From assembly GCF_002688585.1 (NCBI RefSeq), contig NZ_CP024034.1, positions 735,501 to 799,500 of the forward strand: 64,000 nucleotides of DNA. Reading direction: 5' to 3'. Within the stretch, counting starts at the first letter, position 1, and every line of letters starts with the position of its first letter. This DNA is from Candidatus Fonsibacter ubiquis. GTDB taxonomy: Bacteria > Pseudomonadota > Alphaproteobacteria > Pelagibacterales > Pelagibacteraceae. Made by a program: the position numbers and the translations under genes. Of this stretch, positions 17,493-25,691 are shown piece after piece. Under the pieces are notes generated by a model, which was not told the DNA's origin, ran no database searches, and saw nothing but the letters and a program-made list of their open reading frames with translations.

Positions 17493-18406
17493 TTATAAAA
17501 AACTCCACGCTGACGCATAAGTTCTCGCTGTAATTCTTTATTTTCAATAAATGGTTGTCTTCCATGTAACATAAAATAATTATTTGAGAAAATTGAGCAT
17601 CCTGGTGGTAATTTAAAAATAATCTTATTTTTACTACTTTCTAAAGATTGAGAGAGATTATTTAGAAATAAACCTTGTTCTAAACTTTGCGGTTCAGGGA
17701 ATTGATCAATGTAAGAAATGATTGGCTTACCATCCTTATCTTTAAAGAATACAGGGTGAGTTACTTTATAATCTACATTCTTACTTTTTGGTGAGCCCCA
17801 AATAAAATTCATTTGTCCAACTGGATGATTAAAAAATTTATTACATTCTTCCCAATCATCTAAGTGAAGTAATACACTTTCGCCACCTTGGACATTTTTT
17901 TCCATTATCTTGGTCATTAAAAGCCAATCTGTTTTTTCTTTGACGTAAGTTCCATCGGTATGAAGATCTAACCTCTTATAAGCTTTCCTTAAATATGAGT
18001 CGCTACTATCAACATGCTTCACTTCAAATCGAGCATAGTATTTGCCTGTCATCGCGTCAAAATTTGGAAGTCCCACCAAGTGAGTGAAGGCTGTGGAAAG
18101 TTTAACTAAAAATTTATCATCAGTTACCTCTGGGTTAAACTTTTTAGGCCCAACTACAAATGCACCTCGATTTCTATCGGTTAATATTTCTTTAAAAAGA
18201 TTTTTAATTTTATTTTCAAAAATTTTATTACATTCATCAGCAACAAAAAATCTCAAAAATGGTTTAAGTTCTAGATCCTGAACATCGATCGATGAAAATT
18301 TTTTTATAAGTTCATCAATGGCAGCTTGTGAAATATTTATTGAAATTAATCTTTTGCTTTGCGGATGTGATGTGATTTCTAATCCTTTTATATTTTCGAA
18401 TGACAT
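17489..18406 (-). CDS. glaH: Glutarate 2-hydroxylase (CsiD/GlaH family)
   Basis: This 305-residue Fe(II)/2-oxoglutarate dioxygenase resembles E. coli CsiD (GlaH) along its length by recall: AVAHL-like FTHLVGLPNFDAMTGKYYARF, VDSSDSYLRKAYK, HTDGTYV with iron ligands His149 and Asp151, LLHLDDWEE, YIDQF and the third ligand His281 in MLHGR, ending in ELMRQRG. GlaH converts glutarate to L-2-hydroxyglutarate with release of succinate and CO2, a route from lysine to the TCA cycle. The usual partner lhgO is not in this window. It abuts azlD with no spacer and overlaps msrA. Confidence 0.9.
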   Translation of the reverse strand: MSFENIKGLEITSHPQSKRLISINISQAAIDELIKKFSSIDVQDLELKPFLRFFVADECNKIFENKIKNLFKEILTDRNRGAFVVGPKKFNPEVTDDKFLVKLSTAFTHLVGLPNFDAMTGKYYARFEVKHVDSSDSYLRKAYKRLDLHTDGTYVKEKTDWLLMTKIMEKNVQGGESVLLHLDDWEECNKFFNHPVGQMNFIWGSPKSKNVDYKVTHPVFFKDKDGKPIISYIDQFPEPQSLEQGLFLNNLSQSLESSKNKIIFKLPPGCSIFSNNYFMLHGRQPFIENKELQRELMRQRGVFYN

Positions 18407-18736
18407 TTAATTAAAATATAAATTAAGTATACCAAATAAAATTACACCAAATAAAGAGGAAAAAAGCACATTTTTTTTACTAACAAATAGAATAACAATT
18501 GTTATTCCTGCTGCTAAAAGTCTTATTGTAGTAGATGTTTGCTCCAACGCACCAACTGGGTGAATAAATATTCGCGCAATCAGCGCAGCTAAAATTCCAT
18601 AAGAAACACATGATACAAATTTAAATAATTTTCCTTCTTCGTTGACAAAATCTGATGAAAAAACTCCTAAAAATCTTGGTAAATAAGTTGCAAATGCTGT
18701 TAAAAGAATTGCTAAATAAATATAAGTTTCAGGCAT
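18407..18736 (-). CDS. azlD: AzlD family small membrane subunit
   Basis: This 109-residue protein has about four hydrophobic segments and the AzlD pattern TYLPRFLGVF near the start and a CVSYGILAALIARIF block in the middle. AzlD pairs with AzlC to export branched-chain or related amino acids across the inner membrane. It starts 3 bases after azlC and its last base is next to the start of glaH, so it belongs to the same operon. Assignment rests on size, topology and the azlC neighbour. Confidence 0.85.
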   Translation of the reverse strand: MPETYIYLAILLTAFATYLPRFLGVFSSDFVNEEGKLFKFVSCVSYGILAALIARIFIHPVGALEQTSTTIRLLAAGITIVILFVSKKNVLFSSLFGVILFGILNLYFN

Positions 18737-18739
18737 TAT

Positions 18740-19435
18740 TTACCTTATAAAAATAAAATAGGAAATTATTCCAGAAATAGTTCCAGCAAGTAATACTGAC
18801 CAATCTGGGGTTATTAAAAAAAGAATTGGTGCCAAAATAACTGATAAAAAAACAGTAGCTACAATATGTGATTTATTTAAAACCGAAACAATCATGCACA
18901 TAAAATAAATTGGATTTAAAAATATTAAAGCAACAAAAACTTTAGCACTTAAAATACCAGCGGCATAAAATCCTATAACAGTAGCAAGTGTAGATAAAAT
19001 CCAAAGCGTCGATCCAAGACCTAAAAAAAAACTAAAACGGCTTTCCTTTGTAATTTTATCATAATTAGAAAGCATATAAACCCAACTAGTGACAGCAATA
19101 AAATGTGCCAAAAAATAATAATGCCATCTCGGTCTACTTTTTTGTCTAATCACTGGAACAAGGTTTACTGTCATGGGATACAATCTGGCATTCGTCAAAA
19201 AAACTGCTATTAAAATATTTAGTAAAGTCCCATTTACTATTAAAGTTTCAGCCATGACTACCTGGCCAGGTAAAGCAAAACCAATCAAAGTCGATAAAAA
19301 ACTTTGTATTGCGTTTAGTCCAGAATTTTTAAAGAGAGCACCTAAAGCAAAAAAACTTGCCGCAAGACTAATTCCTGGGATACCAAGCGCTGCGAAACAC
19401 CCCTTTTTAAAATTATTATCAAAGGTATTATTCAT
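18740..19435 (-). CDS. azlC: AzlC family amino acid exporter subunit
   Basis: This 231-residue polytopic protein has the AzlC features: FKKGCFAALGIPGISLAASFFALGAL at the N-terminus, a QSFLSTLIGFALPGQVVMAE segment and the NARLYPMTVNLVPV motif. With AzlD it forms an exporter of branched-chain amino acids and analogues. It overlaps lysE by 4 bases and is 3 bases from azlD. An exporter pair beside a LysE protein and a glutarate hydroxylase is an uncommon grouping, discussed in the findings. Confidence 0.88.
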   Translation of the reverse strand: MNNTFDNNFKKGCFAALGIPGISLAASFFALGALFKNSGLNAIQSFLSTLIGFALPGQVVMAETLIVNGTLLNILIAVFLTNARLYPMTVNLVPVIRQKSRPRWHYYFLAHFIAVTSWVYMLSNYDKITKESRFSFFLGLGSTLWILSTLATVIGFYAAGILSAKVFVALIFLNPIYFMCMIVSVLNKSHIVATVFLSVILAPILFLITPDWSVLLAGTISGIISYFIFIR

Positions 19436-20049
19436 AAATTAATTTTGGTACTTAAAATTTTATAGGCAAGAAATAATAGGGCACATCCTGATAATCTACT
19501 TATTAAATTTGGATAATTTTTTAAAAAAATTGCTATTCGACTTGAAACCCCAGCATAAATTGTTAAAAAAAAAAAATCTAAAAATACGTGTGTTGTCATT
19601 AAAATAACAAAATGAAGTATAAAATTATTATCTGGATTTAAAAAAGTTGGGAACATTACAACAAAAAAAACAATTGCTCCTGGGCTAAATAAAGCAGAAA
19701 TAAATCCATCTTTAAACAAATCAAAAGCTGATCGAGTTCCAAATGTCTTATCAATAGTAACGCTGGTTTTTCTTATTAAAAACTTTATTGCTAAGTAAAT
19801 TAAATATAATCCGCCTATCCATTTAAAAATATCTAAAATTTGTGGATTAGGCTTCATCAAAGCATAAACTCCAAATGTTGCTAAAATCATCTGAATTGCA
19901 TTCGCCGATACATCTCCCAAGCCAGTCCATAGACTTTTTGGAAAACCATAATTCATAGAATTAGTTATAATTAAAATTCTTTGTGGTCCTGGCGTGATAA
20001 ATAAAATAGTAATTAATTGAACAAAAAGTAGATAATTATTTGGAATCAT
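19432..20049 (-). CDS. LysE family translocator
   Basis: This 205-residue membrane protein has the LysE/RhtB start FVQLITILFITPGPQRILIITNSMNYG, the GLGDVSANAIQMILATFGVYAL second helix and a C-terminal hydrophobic hairpin. The usual TPGPN motif reads TPGPQ here. Family members export lysine, arginine, threonine, homoserine or other amino acids. It is the first gene of the minus-strand operon, divergent from the methionine operon, whose promoter begins about 20 bases upstream of its start codon. The transported substrate is unknown. Confidence 0.85.
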   Translation of the reverse strand: MIPNNYLLFVQLITILFITPGPQRILIITNSMNYGFPKSLWTGLGDVSANAIQMILATFGVYALMKPNPQILDIFKWIGGLYLIYLAIKFLIRKTSVTIDKTFGTRSAFDLFKDGFISALFSPGAIVFFVVMFPTFLNPDNNFILHFVILMTTHVFLDFFFLTIYAGVSSRIAIFLKNYPNLISRLSGCALLFLAYKILSTKINL

Positions 20050-20068
20050 TTGTAAATTGAGATCTATA

Positions 20069-20097
20069 TTGACTATTTATCTTAATAAAGTTATTTA
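20069..20097 (+). promoter_or_regulatory. Predicted promoter of the met operon
   Basis: TTGACT at 20069-20074 and TATTTA at 20092-20097 are separated by 17 bases, which fits a sigma-70 promoter with a good -35 and a weak -10. The expected start point near 20104 coincides with the first base of the riboswitch P1 stem, as is common for SAM-II RNAs. It reads toward metF and lies within 50 bases of the divergent lysE start. This is a sequence-only prediction. Confidence 0.55.
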
Positions 20098-20103
20098 ATA
20101 TTT

Positions 20104-20156
20104 AGCGCTGAGTTATTTCTACTTGCGAGCGCTTTATAAATCCAGCTAAAGCGAAG
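20104..20156 (+). ncRNA. SAM-II-like riboswitch aptamer
   Basis: AGCGCT at 20104-20109 pairs with AGCGCT at 20128-20133 to give the P1 stem. The enclosed loop begins with UGA, as in SAM-II, and the 3' side carries AUAAAU, two bases and AGCUAAA (20136-20150), which match the conserved downstream strand that folds back to form the SAM-binding pseudoknot. The arrangement closely follows the known Sargasso Sea metX SAM-II RNA from memory. It precedes metF-metE-metZ, so SAM sensing is expected. SAM-V has a related core, but the P1 and loop layout favour SAM-II. I could not fold the pseudoknot in detail. Confidence 0.85.
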
Positions 20157-20181
20157 CATTAATAACCGCCGCTTTATCTGG
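20142..20181 (+). promoter_or_regulatory. Antiterminator pairing of the met riboswitch
   Basis: CCAGCTAAAGCG at 20142-20153 can pair with CGCTTTATCTGG at 20170-20181 with 11 of 12 positions matched. The first arm is the 3' strand of the SAM aptamer and the second contains the loop and part of the 3' arm of the terminator hairpin. SAM binding would hide the first arm and free the terminator; without SAM this pairing would block it. The logic is inferred from the overlap of the arms. Confidence 0.7.
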
Positions 20182-20191
20182 TGGTTTTTTT
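20164..20191 (+). terminator. Riboswitch-controlled intrinsic terminator before metF
   Basis: AACCGCC at 20164-20170 pairs with GGTGGTT at 20180-20186 (one G-U pair) around a 9-base loop. T residues run from 20185 to 20191, so the T-run overlaps the end of the 3' arm. The hairpin lies 40 bases before the metF ATG and within the leader, which fits a regulated terminator and not an end-of-gene signal. It competes with the antiterminator at 20142-20181. Confidence 0.75.
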
Positions 20192-20230
20192 AGAAAAAAT
20201 TTCAAAAAAACCTTTGTTTAAAAAAAGATT

Positions 20231-21118
20231 ATGAACAAAGATTTAAATATTAGTTTTGAATTTTTCCCTGCTAAAGATGAAGCTGGCCACGAAAATCTAT
20301 GGCACAGTCTCGAAAAGCTTGAGCAATTTTCACCTAAATTTGTCTCAGTTACTTTTGGTGCTGGCGGAGGTGAAAGGGATAAAAGTGATTTCCTAGTTAA
20401 GAAAATAAGTAAAAAATCAAATACTCCAGTTGCGGGGCATCTTACTTGTGTTGATATGAGTAAGAATGAAATCAACTCAATTGCACTTGATTGGTTAAAC
20501 AATGGAATAAATAAAATTGTCGCCTTACGCGGGGATGTTAGAAAAAAAGATTCAAAATATATGCCCCATAAGAATGGTTATGAAAATGCAGCGGATATGG
20601 TGAACGGATTAAAAAAATTAGGTAATTTTCACATTGCAGTTGCAGGATATCCAGAAAAGCATCCGGACTCAGAAAATGAAACTAAAGACCTGGAAAATTT
20701 AAAGAATAAAGTTGATCAAGGAGCTGATAAGATTATTACTCAGTTTTTTTTTAATGATGAAAAATTTTTAAAATTTAGAGATAAAGCAATATCTCTAGGA
20801 ATTAAAATCCCAATCATTCCAGGTATTCTTCCAATAGATAATTTTGAAAAAATAAAGAATTTTAGTAAAAAATGTGGAACTTCAATTCCAATTTGGGTTG
20901 AAGAAGAATTTGCTGGCTTAGAGAATGATAATGAAGTTCAAAAAATTGTAGGGGCAAGCATTGCGTGTGACTTAGTTAAAAAATTACAATTAGAAGGTGT
21001 TAATGAATTTCATTTTTATACACTTAATAAATATGAGCTTAGCTACGCAGTATGCAAAAGATTGATTGCAGATAAAACAAAAATAAAAATTAACCAACTT
21101 AAGGAGTTAAACGTATGA
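20231..21118 (+). CDS. metF: Methylenetetrahydrofolate reductase
   Basis: This 295-residue TIM-barrel flavoprotein has the MetF pattern: ISFEFFPAKDEAG at the start with the catalytic Glu in FEFFP, VSVTFGAGG, HLTCVDMS, the ALRGDVRKK loop and QFFFNDEKFLKF. It reduces 5,10-methylene-THF to 5-methyl-THF, the methyl donor used by MetE encoded next. The ORF overlaps metE by 4 bases (ATGA), so the two are translationally coupled. Expression is probably shut down by SAM through the upstream riboswitch. Confidence 0.95.
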   Translation: MNKDLNISFEFFPAKDEAGHENLWHSLEKLEQFSPKFVSVTFGAGGGERDKSDFLVKKISKKSNTPVAGHLTCVDMSKNEINSIALDWLNNGINKIVALRGDVRKKDSKYMPHKNGYENAADMVNGLKKLGNFHIAVAGYPEKHPDSENETKDLENLKNKVDQGADKIITQFFFNDEKFLKFRDKAISLGIKIPIIPGILPIDNFEKIKNFSKKCGTSIPIWVEEEFAGLENDNEVQKIVGASIACDLVKKLQLEGVNEFHFYTLNKYELSYAVCKRLIADKTKIKINQLKELNV

Positions 21119-23397
21119 CAATTAAAGTTAATTGTATTGGATATCCAAGAATAGGACCGAAAAGAGAATTAAAGAATGCTTTAGAAAAATATTGGAAATC
21201 TGAAATTTCTGAGGGCGATTTATTAAAGTGCGCTAGTGAATTAAAAAAAAATAACTGGCAAACACAAAAAGATAATGGGGTTGATTATATTTGTTCAAAT
21301 GATTTTTCATTTTACGATCAAGTTTTAGATACAATTTGCTTAGTAGGTTCAATTCCTGAAAGATATAAACATAAAGACCATGAAGTTTCTTTTAAAACTT
21401 ATTTTGCGATGGCACGTGGCTCTCAAACAAAAGATTTGGATGTTCCTGCGCTTGAAATGACAAAATGGTTTGACACTAATTATCATTACTTGGTGCCAGA
21501 ATTTTCAAAAAATCAAAAATTTAAGTTGAGTTCAAATAAACCCTTTGATGAATTTGATGAGGCTAAAAAATTAGGCTTTAATACAAAGCCAATTATTTTA
21601 GGACCTCTTACTTTTTTAAGTCTTGGAAAAACTACAGATGAGACTTTCAAAAGTATTGATTTATTAGACAATTTACTTCCAGTTTATGCAGAAATCTTAT
21701 CTGTCTTAAATAAGAAAGGTGCTGAATGGATACAAATAGATGAGCCTATTTTAGTAAAAAATCAAAATGCTGATTTTACTAAACTAATAAAAAAAACTTT
21801 AAATCAATTAAAAAAGTTTGCAGGTTCATCTAAAATTATCTTAACAACTTACTTTGAAAAACTAGACTCTGAAATTGAAAAAGAAATTTTAGAAAGCGAT
21901 GTAGATGGAATTCATCTTGATTTAATTCGTGGAAAAATCTCAAATATAAATTCTTTAAGAGATATTAATAAAACAATTTCTATTGGAATTATTGATGGAA
22001 GAAATATTTGGAAATCGGATGTTAATAAAAAAATTGAGCAAGTACTAGAGTATTCAAAATTTATTAAAAATTTATGGATCTCCTCTTCTTGTCCATTATT
22101 GCATACTCCTTATGACTTAGGATTAGAGACTAAAGTTCCAGAAAAAATTAGGAAGTGGCTTTCATTTTCTAAACAAAAACTAATCGAACTTAATCATATT
22201 AAAATTTCATTAAACAAAGGTAATAATGAAATCAAAAATTACTTAGATGAGAATAAGAAGGATATCGCAAGTAGAGTAACATCTGAGTTAATTCATGATG
22301 ATAAAGTTAAACAGAGAGCTAAAAATATTACAACACAGATTTTAAATAGAAAATCCAACTTTATTAAAAGATCTGAAATACAAACTAATCTGTTTAAATT
22401 ACCTTTGTATCCCACAACAACTATTGGATCTTTTCCTCAAACGTCCGACGTAAGAAATGCCAGAGCTAAATTTAAGAAAAATGAATTAAGCTTAAAAGAA
22501 TATGAAGATTTTCTTAAAACAAAAACAATCGATGCCATTAAAAAACAAGAACAAATTGATATTGACGTTATTGTCCATGGAGAATTTGAAAGAAATGACA
22601 TGGTTGAATACTTTGGTGAACAACTTAAGGGATTTACTTTTACATCTAGTGGCTGGGTTCAAAGTTATGGTTCAAGATGTGTAAAACCACCAATTATTTT
22701 TGGAGATGTTTCTCGTCCAGAGTCTATGACAGTGCAATGGTCGAAATTTGCTCAAGAGCAAACCAATAAAATTGTTAAAGGCATGTTAACTGGTCCAATA
22801 ACAATTTTACAATGGTCTTTTGTTAGAGATGATCAGCCAAGAAAAGATACAGCATTACAAATTGCTTTTGCAATAAGAGATGAGGTTGAAGATCTTGAAA
22901 AAAATGGAATTAATATGATTCAAATTGACGAACCTGCTTTGAGAGAAGGTTTGCCTCTAAAGAAAAATGATTGGAAACAATACTTAGATTGGGCTGTTAA
23001 AGCTTTCCAAATTTCTGCCGCTGTTGCTAAAGATGAAACTCAAATACACACACATATGTGTTACGCTGAATTTGAAGATATTATTGATGCAATTGCTGCC
23101 TTAGATGCTGATGTTATCTCCATAGAAACATCAAGATCGAGAATGGAATTATTAAAAACATTTGAAAAGTTTAAATATCCAAATGAAGTGGGGCCTGGTG
23201 TTTATGACATCCATTCTCCTAGGGTTCCGAATAAAAATGAGATGAAAGAACTGATTCAAAAAGCATCAAAGTTAATCGATAAGAAAAGAATTTGGGTAAA
23301 TCCAGATTGCGGACTTAAAACTAGAGGCTGGCCGGAAACAATAGCTGCACTTGAAACAATGGTTCAGGCGGCTAAGGAATTAAGAACTGAAAAATGA
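21115..23397 (+). CDS. metE: Cobalamin-independent methionine synthase
   Basis: This 760-residue protein has the full two-domain length of MetE. The N-terminus reads IGYPRIGPKRELKNALEKYW; the C-terminal catalytic half starts with TTIGSFPQTSDVRNAR and holds the zinc ligands in IHTHMCYAEFEDI (His and Cys) and VNPDCGLKTRG (Cys). It transfers a methyl group from 5-methyl-THF polyglutamate to homocysteine without vitamin B12, which suits an organism that does not make or import cobalamin. It overlaps metF and metZ by 4 bases on each side. Confidence 0.97.
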   Translation: MTIKVNCIGYPRIGPKRELKNALEKYWKSEISEGDLLKCASELKKNNWQTQKDNGVDYICSNDFSFYDQVLDTICLVGSIPERYKHKDHEVSFKTYFAMARGSQTKDLDVPALEMTKWFDTNYHYLVPEFSKNQKFKLSSNKPFDEFDEAKKLGFNTKPIILGPLTFLSLGKTTDETFKSIDLLDNLLPVYAEILSVLNKKGAEWIQIDEPILVKNQNADFTKLIKKTLNQLKKFAGSSKIILTTYFEKLDSEIEKEILESDVDGIHLDLIRGKISNINSLRDINKTISIGIIDGRNIWKSDVNKKIEQVLEYSKFIKNLWISSSCPLLHTPYDLGLETKVPEKIRKWLSFSKQKLIELNHIKISLNKGNNEIKNYLDENKKDIASRVTSELIHDDKVKQRAKNITTQILNRKSNFIKRSEIQTNLFKLPLYPTTTIGSFPQTSDVRNARAKFKKNELSLKEYEDFLKTKTIDAIKKQEQIDIDVIVHGEFERNDMVEYFGEQLKGFTFTSSGWVQSYGSRCVKPPIIFGDVSRPESMTVQWSKFAQEQTNKIVKGMLTGPITILQWSFVRDDQPRKDTALQIAFAIRDEVEDLEKNGINMIQIDEPALREGLPLKKNDWKQYLDWAVKAFQISAAVAKDETQIHTHMCYAEFEDIIDAIAALDADVISIETSRSRMELLKTFEKFKYPNEVGPGVYDIHSPRVPNKNEMKELIQKASKLIDKKRIWVNPDCGLKTRGWPETIAALETMVQAAKELRTEK

Positions 23398-24569
23398 AGA
23401 AAACAAAACTTGGAACTAACACAAATTTAATTCGCGGAGGATTAAATAGAAGTCAATTTAATGAGACCTCTGAAGCGTTATTTCTAACATCAGGATTTGT
23501 TTATGATAGCGCTGAGCAAGCTGAAGCTATTTTTAAAGGTAGTAAGAAAGGTTTTCAGTATACTCGTTACTCAAATCCTACCGTTGAAACTTTTGAAAAA
23601 AGGTTAGCACTACTCGATGGTTCTGAAGATTGTTTTGCAACAGCAAGTGGAATGGCTGCTGTATTCTTTTCATTAATGTGTCAATTAAGAGCTGGAGATC
23701 ATTTAGTTTCATCCGCTGCTTTATTTGGGTCTTGCAAAGAAATCGTAAAAAATATTCTCCCTCGATATGGTATTGAAGTAACATTTGTGGATGGAAAAAA
23801 TTTAAATGAATGGAAAAAAGCTATAAAAAAAAATACAAAAATTTTTTTCTTTGAAACTCCTTCAAATCCACTTTTAGAATTAGTTGATATTAAAGCAGTT
23901 TGCAATATTGCTAAAAAACATAGAATTAAAACTGTTGTAGATAACATTTTTGCAAGTCCTGTTCTGCAAAAGCCAGTTTCACTGGGTGCAGATATTATTG
24001 TATATTCCGGTACAAAACATATTGATGGGCAAGGAAGAGTACTTGGTGGGGCTATATTATCCTCAAAAAAGTTTAAGGAAAATGTACTTAAGCCTTTTTT
24101 GAGACATACCGGTCCATCTATTAGTCCTTTTAATGCCTGGGTTTTGTTAAAGGGTTTGGAAACTGTCAAAATTAGAGTAGAGGCACAATCAAATGCTGCT
24201 TTAGAAATTGCAGAATTCTTAAATAAACATTCTAAGATTGAAAAAGTATTTTATCCATTTTTAAAAAACTTTTCTCAATACTCCCTTGCTAGAAAACAAC
24301 AAACCCTTGGCGGAACAATTTTAAGTTTTAAAATTCAAGGTAAAAAGAAAGAAGCCTTTAAATTTATTAATAAATTAAGAATATTTGATATCTCTAATAA
24401 TTTAGGTGACACAAAATCTATTGTAACTCATCCAACTACAACTACCCATCGTGTTTTAAGTGAAAAAGATAGATTATCTCTTGGTATTACTGAAAATTTA
24501 ATAAGACTTTCTATTGGCTTAGAAACAGTTTCTGATCTTAAAAAAGATATTACTGCAGCGTTAAAATAA
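23394..24569 (+). CDS. metZ: O-succinylhomoserine sulfhydrylase (MetZ type)
   Basis: This 391-residue PLP enzyme of the Cys/Met metabolism family has the RYSNPTVETFEKRLALLDG block, the SGMAAVF segment, ETPSNPLLELVDI and Lys208 in VYSGTKHIDGQG as the PLP Schiff-base residue. It makes homocysteine from an activated homoserine and sulfide, feeding MetE encoded upstream. The family also includes cystathionine gamma-synthase and O-acetylhomoserine sulfhydrylase; the alphaproteobacterial look and length favour MetZ. It is the last gene of the SAM-controlled operon and ends 3 bases before a convergent gene. Confidence 0.88.
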   Translation: MKKTKLGTNTNLIRGGLNRSQFNETSEALFLTSGFVYDSAEQAEAIFKGSKKGFQYTRYSNPTVETFEKRLALLDGSEDCFATASGMAAVFFSLMCQLRAGDHLVSSAALFGSCKEIVKNILPRYGIEVTFVDGKNLNEWKKAIKKNTKIFFFETPSNPLLELVDIKAVCNIAKKHRIKTVVDNIFASPVLQKPVSLGADIIVYSGTKHIDGQGRVLGGAILSSKKFKENVLKPFLRHTGPSISPFNAWVLLKGLETVKIRVEAQSNAALEIAEFLNKHSKIEKVFYPFLKNFSQYSLARKQQTLGGTILSFKIQGKKKEAFKFINKLRIFDISNNLGDTKSIVTHPTTTTHRVLSEKDRLSLGITENLIRLSIGLETVSDLKKDITAALK

Positions 24570-24572
24570 AAA

Positions 24573-24878
24573 CTATATTTTTAATCTTTCAACAATCTTA
24601 TTTTTTAATAAGTGAGAATTTAAAATCTCGTCAATATCTTCTGAATTCTTAAAAGAATACCAAACCCCTTCTGGATAAATCACCATTACCGGCCCAAGTT
24701 CACATCGATCAAGACAACCAGACTTATTAATTCTAATTTTTTTATTAAGTTTTAAATCTTTAATTTTTAATTTTAATTCTGTGTGTAATTTTTCTGAATT
24801 TTTTAAACTACAACACCCTTTTGGATTAGAGTCAGGTCTTTTATTAATACAACAAAAGATATGTTTTTCAAAAAACAT
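24573..24878 (-). CDS. Thioredoxin-like [2Fe-2S] ferredoxin
   Basis: This 101-residue protein has cysteines at 9, 10, 22, 23, 55 and 59. The spacing from Cys10 to Cys22 or Cys23 and the Cys55-x3-Cys59 pair in SGCLDRCELGPVMVIYPEGVWY are those of thioredoxin-like [2Fe-2S] ferredoxins. It likely carries electrons or cluster units in the cytoplasm; partners are unknown. It follows the SDR gene with no spacer on the same strand, so the two are co-transcribed, and it is convergent with metZ. Confidence 0.8.
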   Translation of the reverse strand: MFFEKHIFCCINKRPDSNPKGCCSLKNSEKLHTELKLKIKDLKLNKKIRINKSGCLDRCELGPVMVIYPEGVWYSFKNSEDIDEILNSHLLKNKIVERLKI

Positions 24879-25631
24879 TTAAATATTTTTAGTTATGATT
24901 CTGACTAAAAAAAAATAAATAGGTCTTGGTAAAACTTGTAAAATTTTAAAAACAATTTTCATCTGAATTGGAAAAGTAATATCGTATTTTTTGCCTAATA
25001 GTCCTTCAAAAATAATCTCAGCAGCTTTGTCAGCCTCCATAATAAATGGCATATCAAATGTATTTTTCTCAGTTAATCTGGATTTAACGAAACCTGGATT
25101 AATTATACTTAGAGAAATATTATTTTTATCACAATCAATCTTAATAGATTCAAAATAATTAATCATTGCAGCCTTTGAAGGTCCATAAGATGAAGAATTT
25201 GGAAGTCCTCCAAATCCTGCAAGTGAGCTAATAGCTGCAAGATGACCAAATTGTTGCGATTTAAAATGGGGTAGTAAAATTGAAAAACAGTTAATCATCC
25301 CAAAAAAATTTACCGCAAAGGTTTTTTCAAATAATTCTAATTTAATATCAAAAGTATCATGAGGTTCGTAATAACCTGAACAATAAACAGCTAGATCAAT
25401 AGTTTTAAATTCTTTAATTATTTCATTAATAATTTTCTGACAATTTATTTTATCTGTAACATCTAATGAAAATGTAGATATTTTTGTTGTTTTTGAATTA
25501 AATTCTAATTTTAGATTTTTTAATTTTTCTTGAGTTCTGCCTAGTAAAATTAAATTATCACATTGATCTAAGTATTTTTTGCCAAGTTCATAACCTATAC
25601 CAAAAGTAGCTCCTATAATTAGTACATTCAT
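24879..25631 (-). CDS. SDR family NAD(P)-dependent oxidoreductase
   Basis: This 250-residue protein has the nucleotide-binding GATFGIG motif near residues 7-13, the NFFGMINC segment, a Ser in ISSLAGFGG and the catalytic YGPSKAAM. The C-terminal 40 residues are hydrophobic and basic (FKILQVLPRPIYFFLVRIITKNI), a feature of SDRs that act on lipids or bind membranes. The substrate is not evident. It is divergent from fumC across a 60-base spacer and its stop touches the ferredoxin start. Confidence 0.85.
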   Translation of the reverse strand: MNVLIIGATFGIGYELGKKYLDQCDNLILLGRTQEKLKNLKLEFNSKTTKISTFSLDVTDKINCQKIINEIIKEFKTIDLAVYCSGYYEPHDTFDIKLELFEKTFAVNFFGMINCFSILLPHFKSQQFGHLAAISSLAGFGGLPNSSSYGPSKAAMINYFESIKIDCDKNNISLSIINPGFVKSRLTEKNTFDMPFIMEADKAAEIIFEGLLGKKYDITFPIQMKIVFKILQVLPRPIYFFLVRIITKNI

Positions 25632-25691
25632 AAATTATGCTTGATTATCACTTATTAAAAATTATCATCAGTGATATAAGATAATACCGTT

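Noticed and set aside
20192-20230. A second, SAM-V-type aptamer in tandem with the SAM-II-like RNA
   Set aside because: Tandem SAM-II/SAM-V leaders are known in marine bacteria, but only about 39 bases separate the terminator from the metF ATG and they contain no stem or conserved core.
23699-24169. 156-codon open frame on the minus strand opposite metZ
   Set aside because: It is entirely inside the PLP domain of metZ on the opposite strand with no family resemblance; treated as a shadow.
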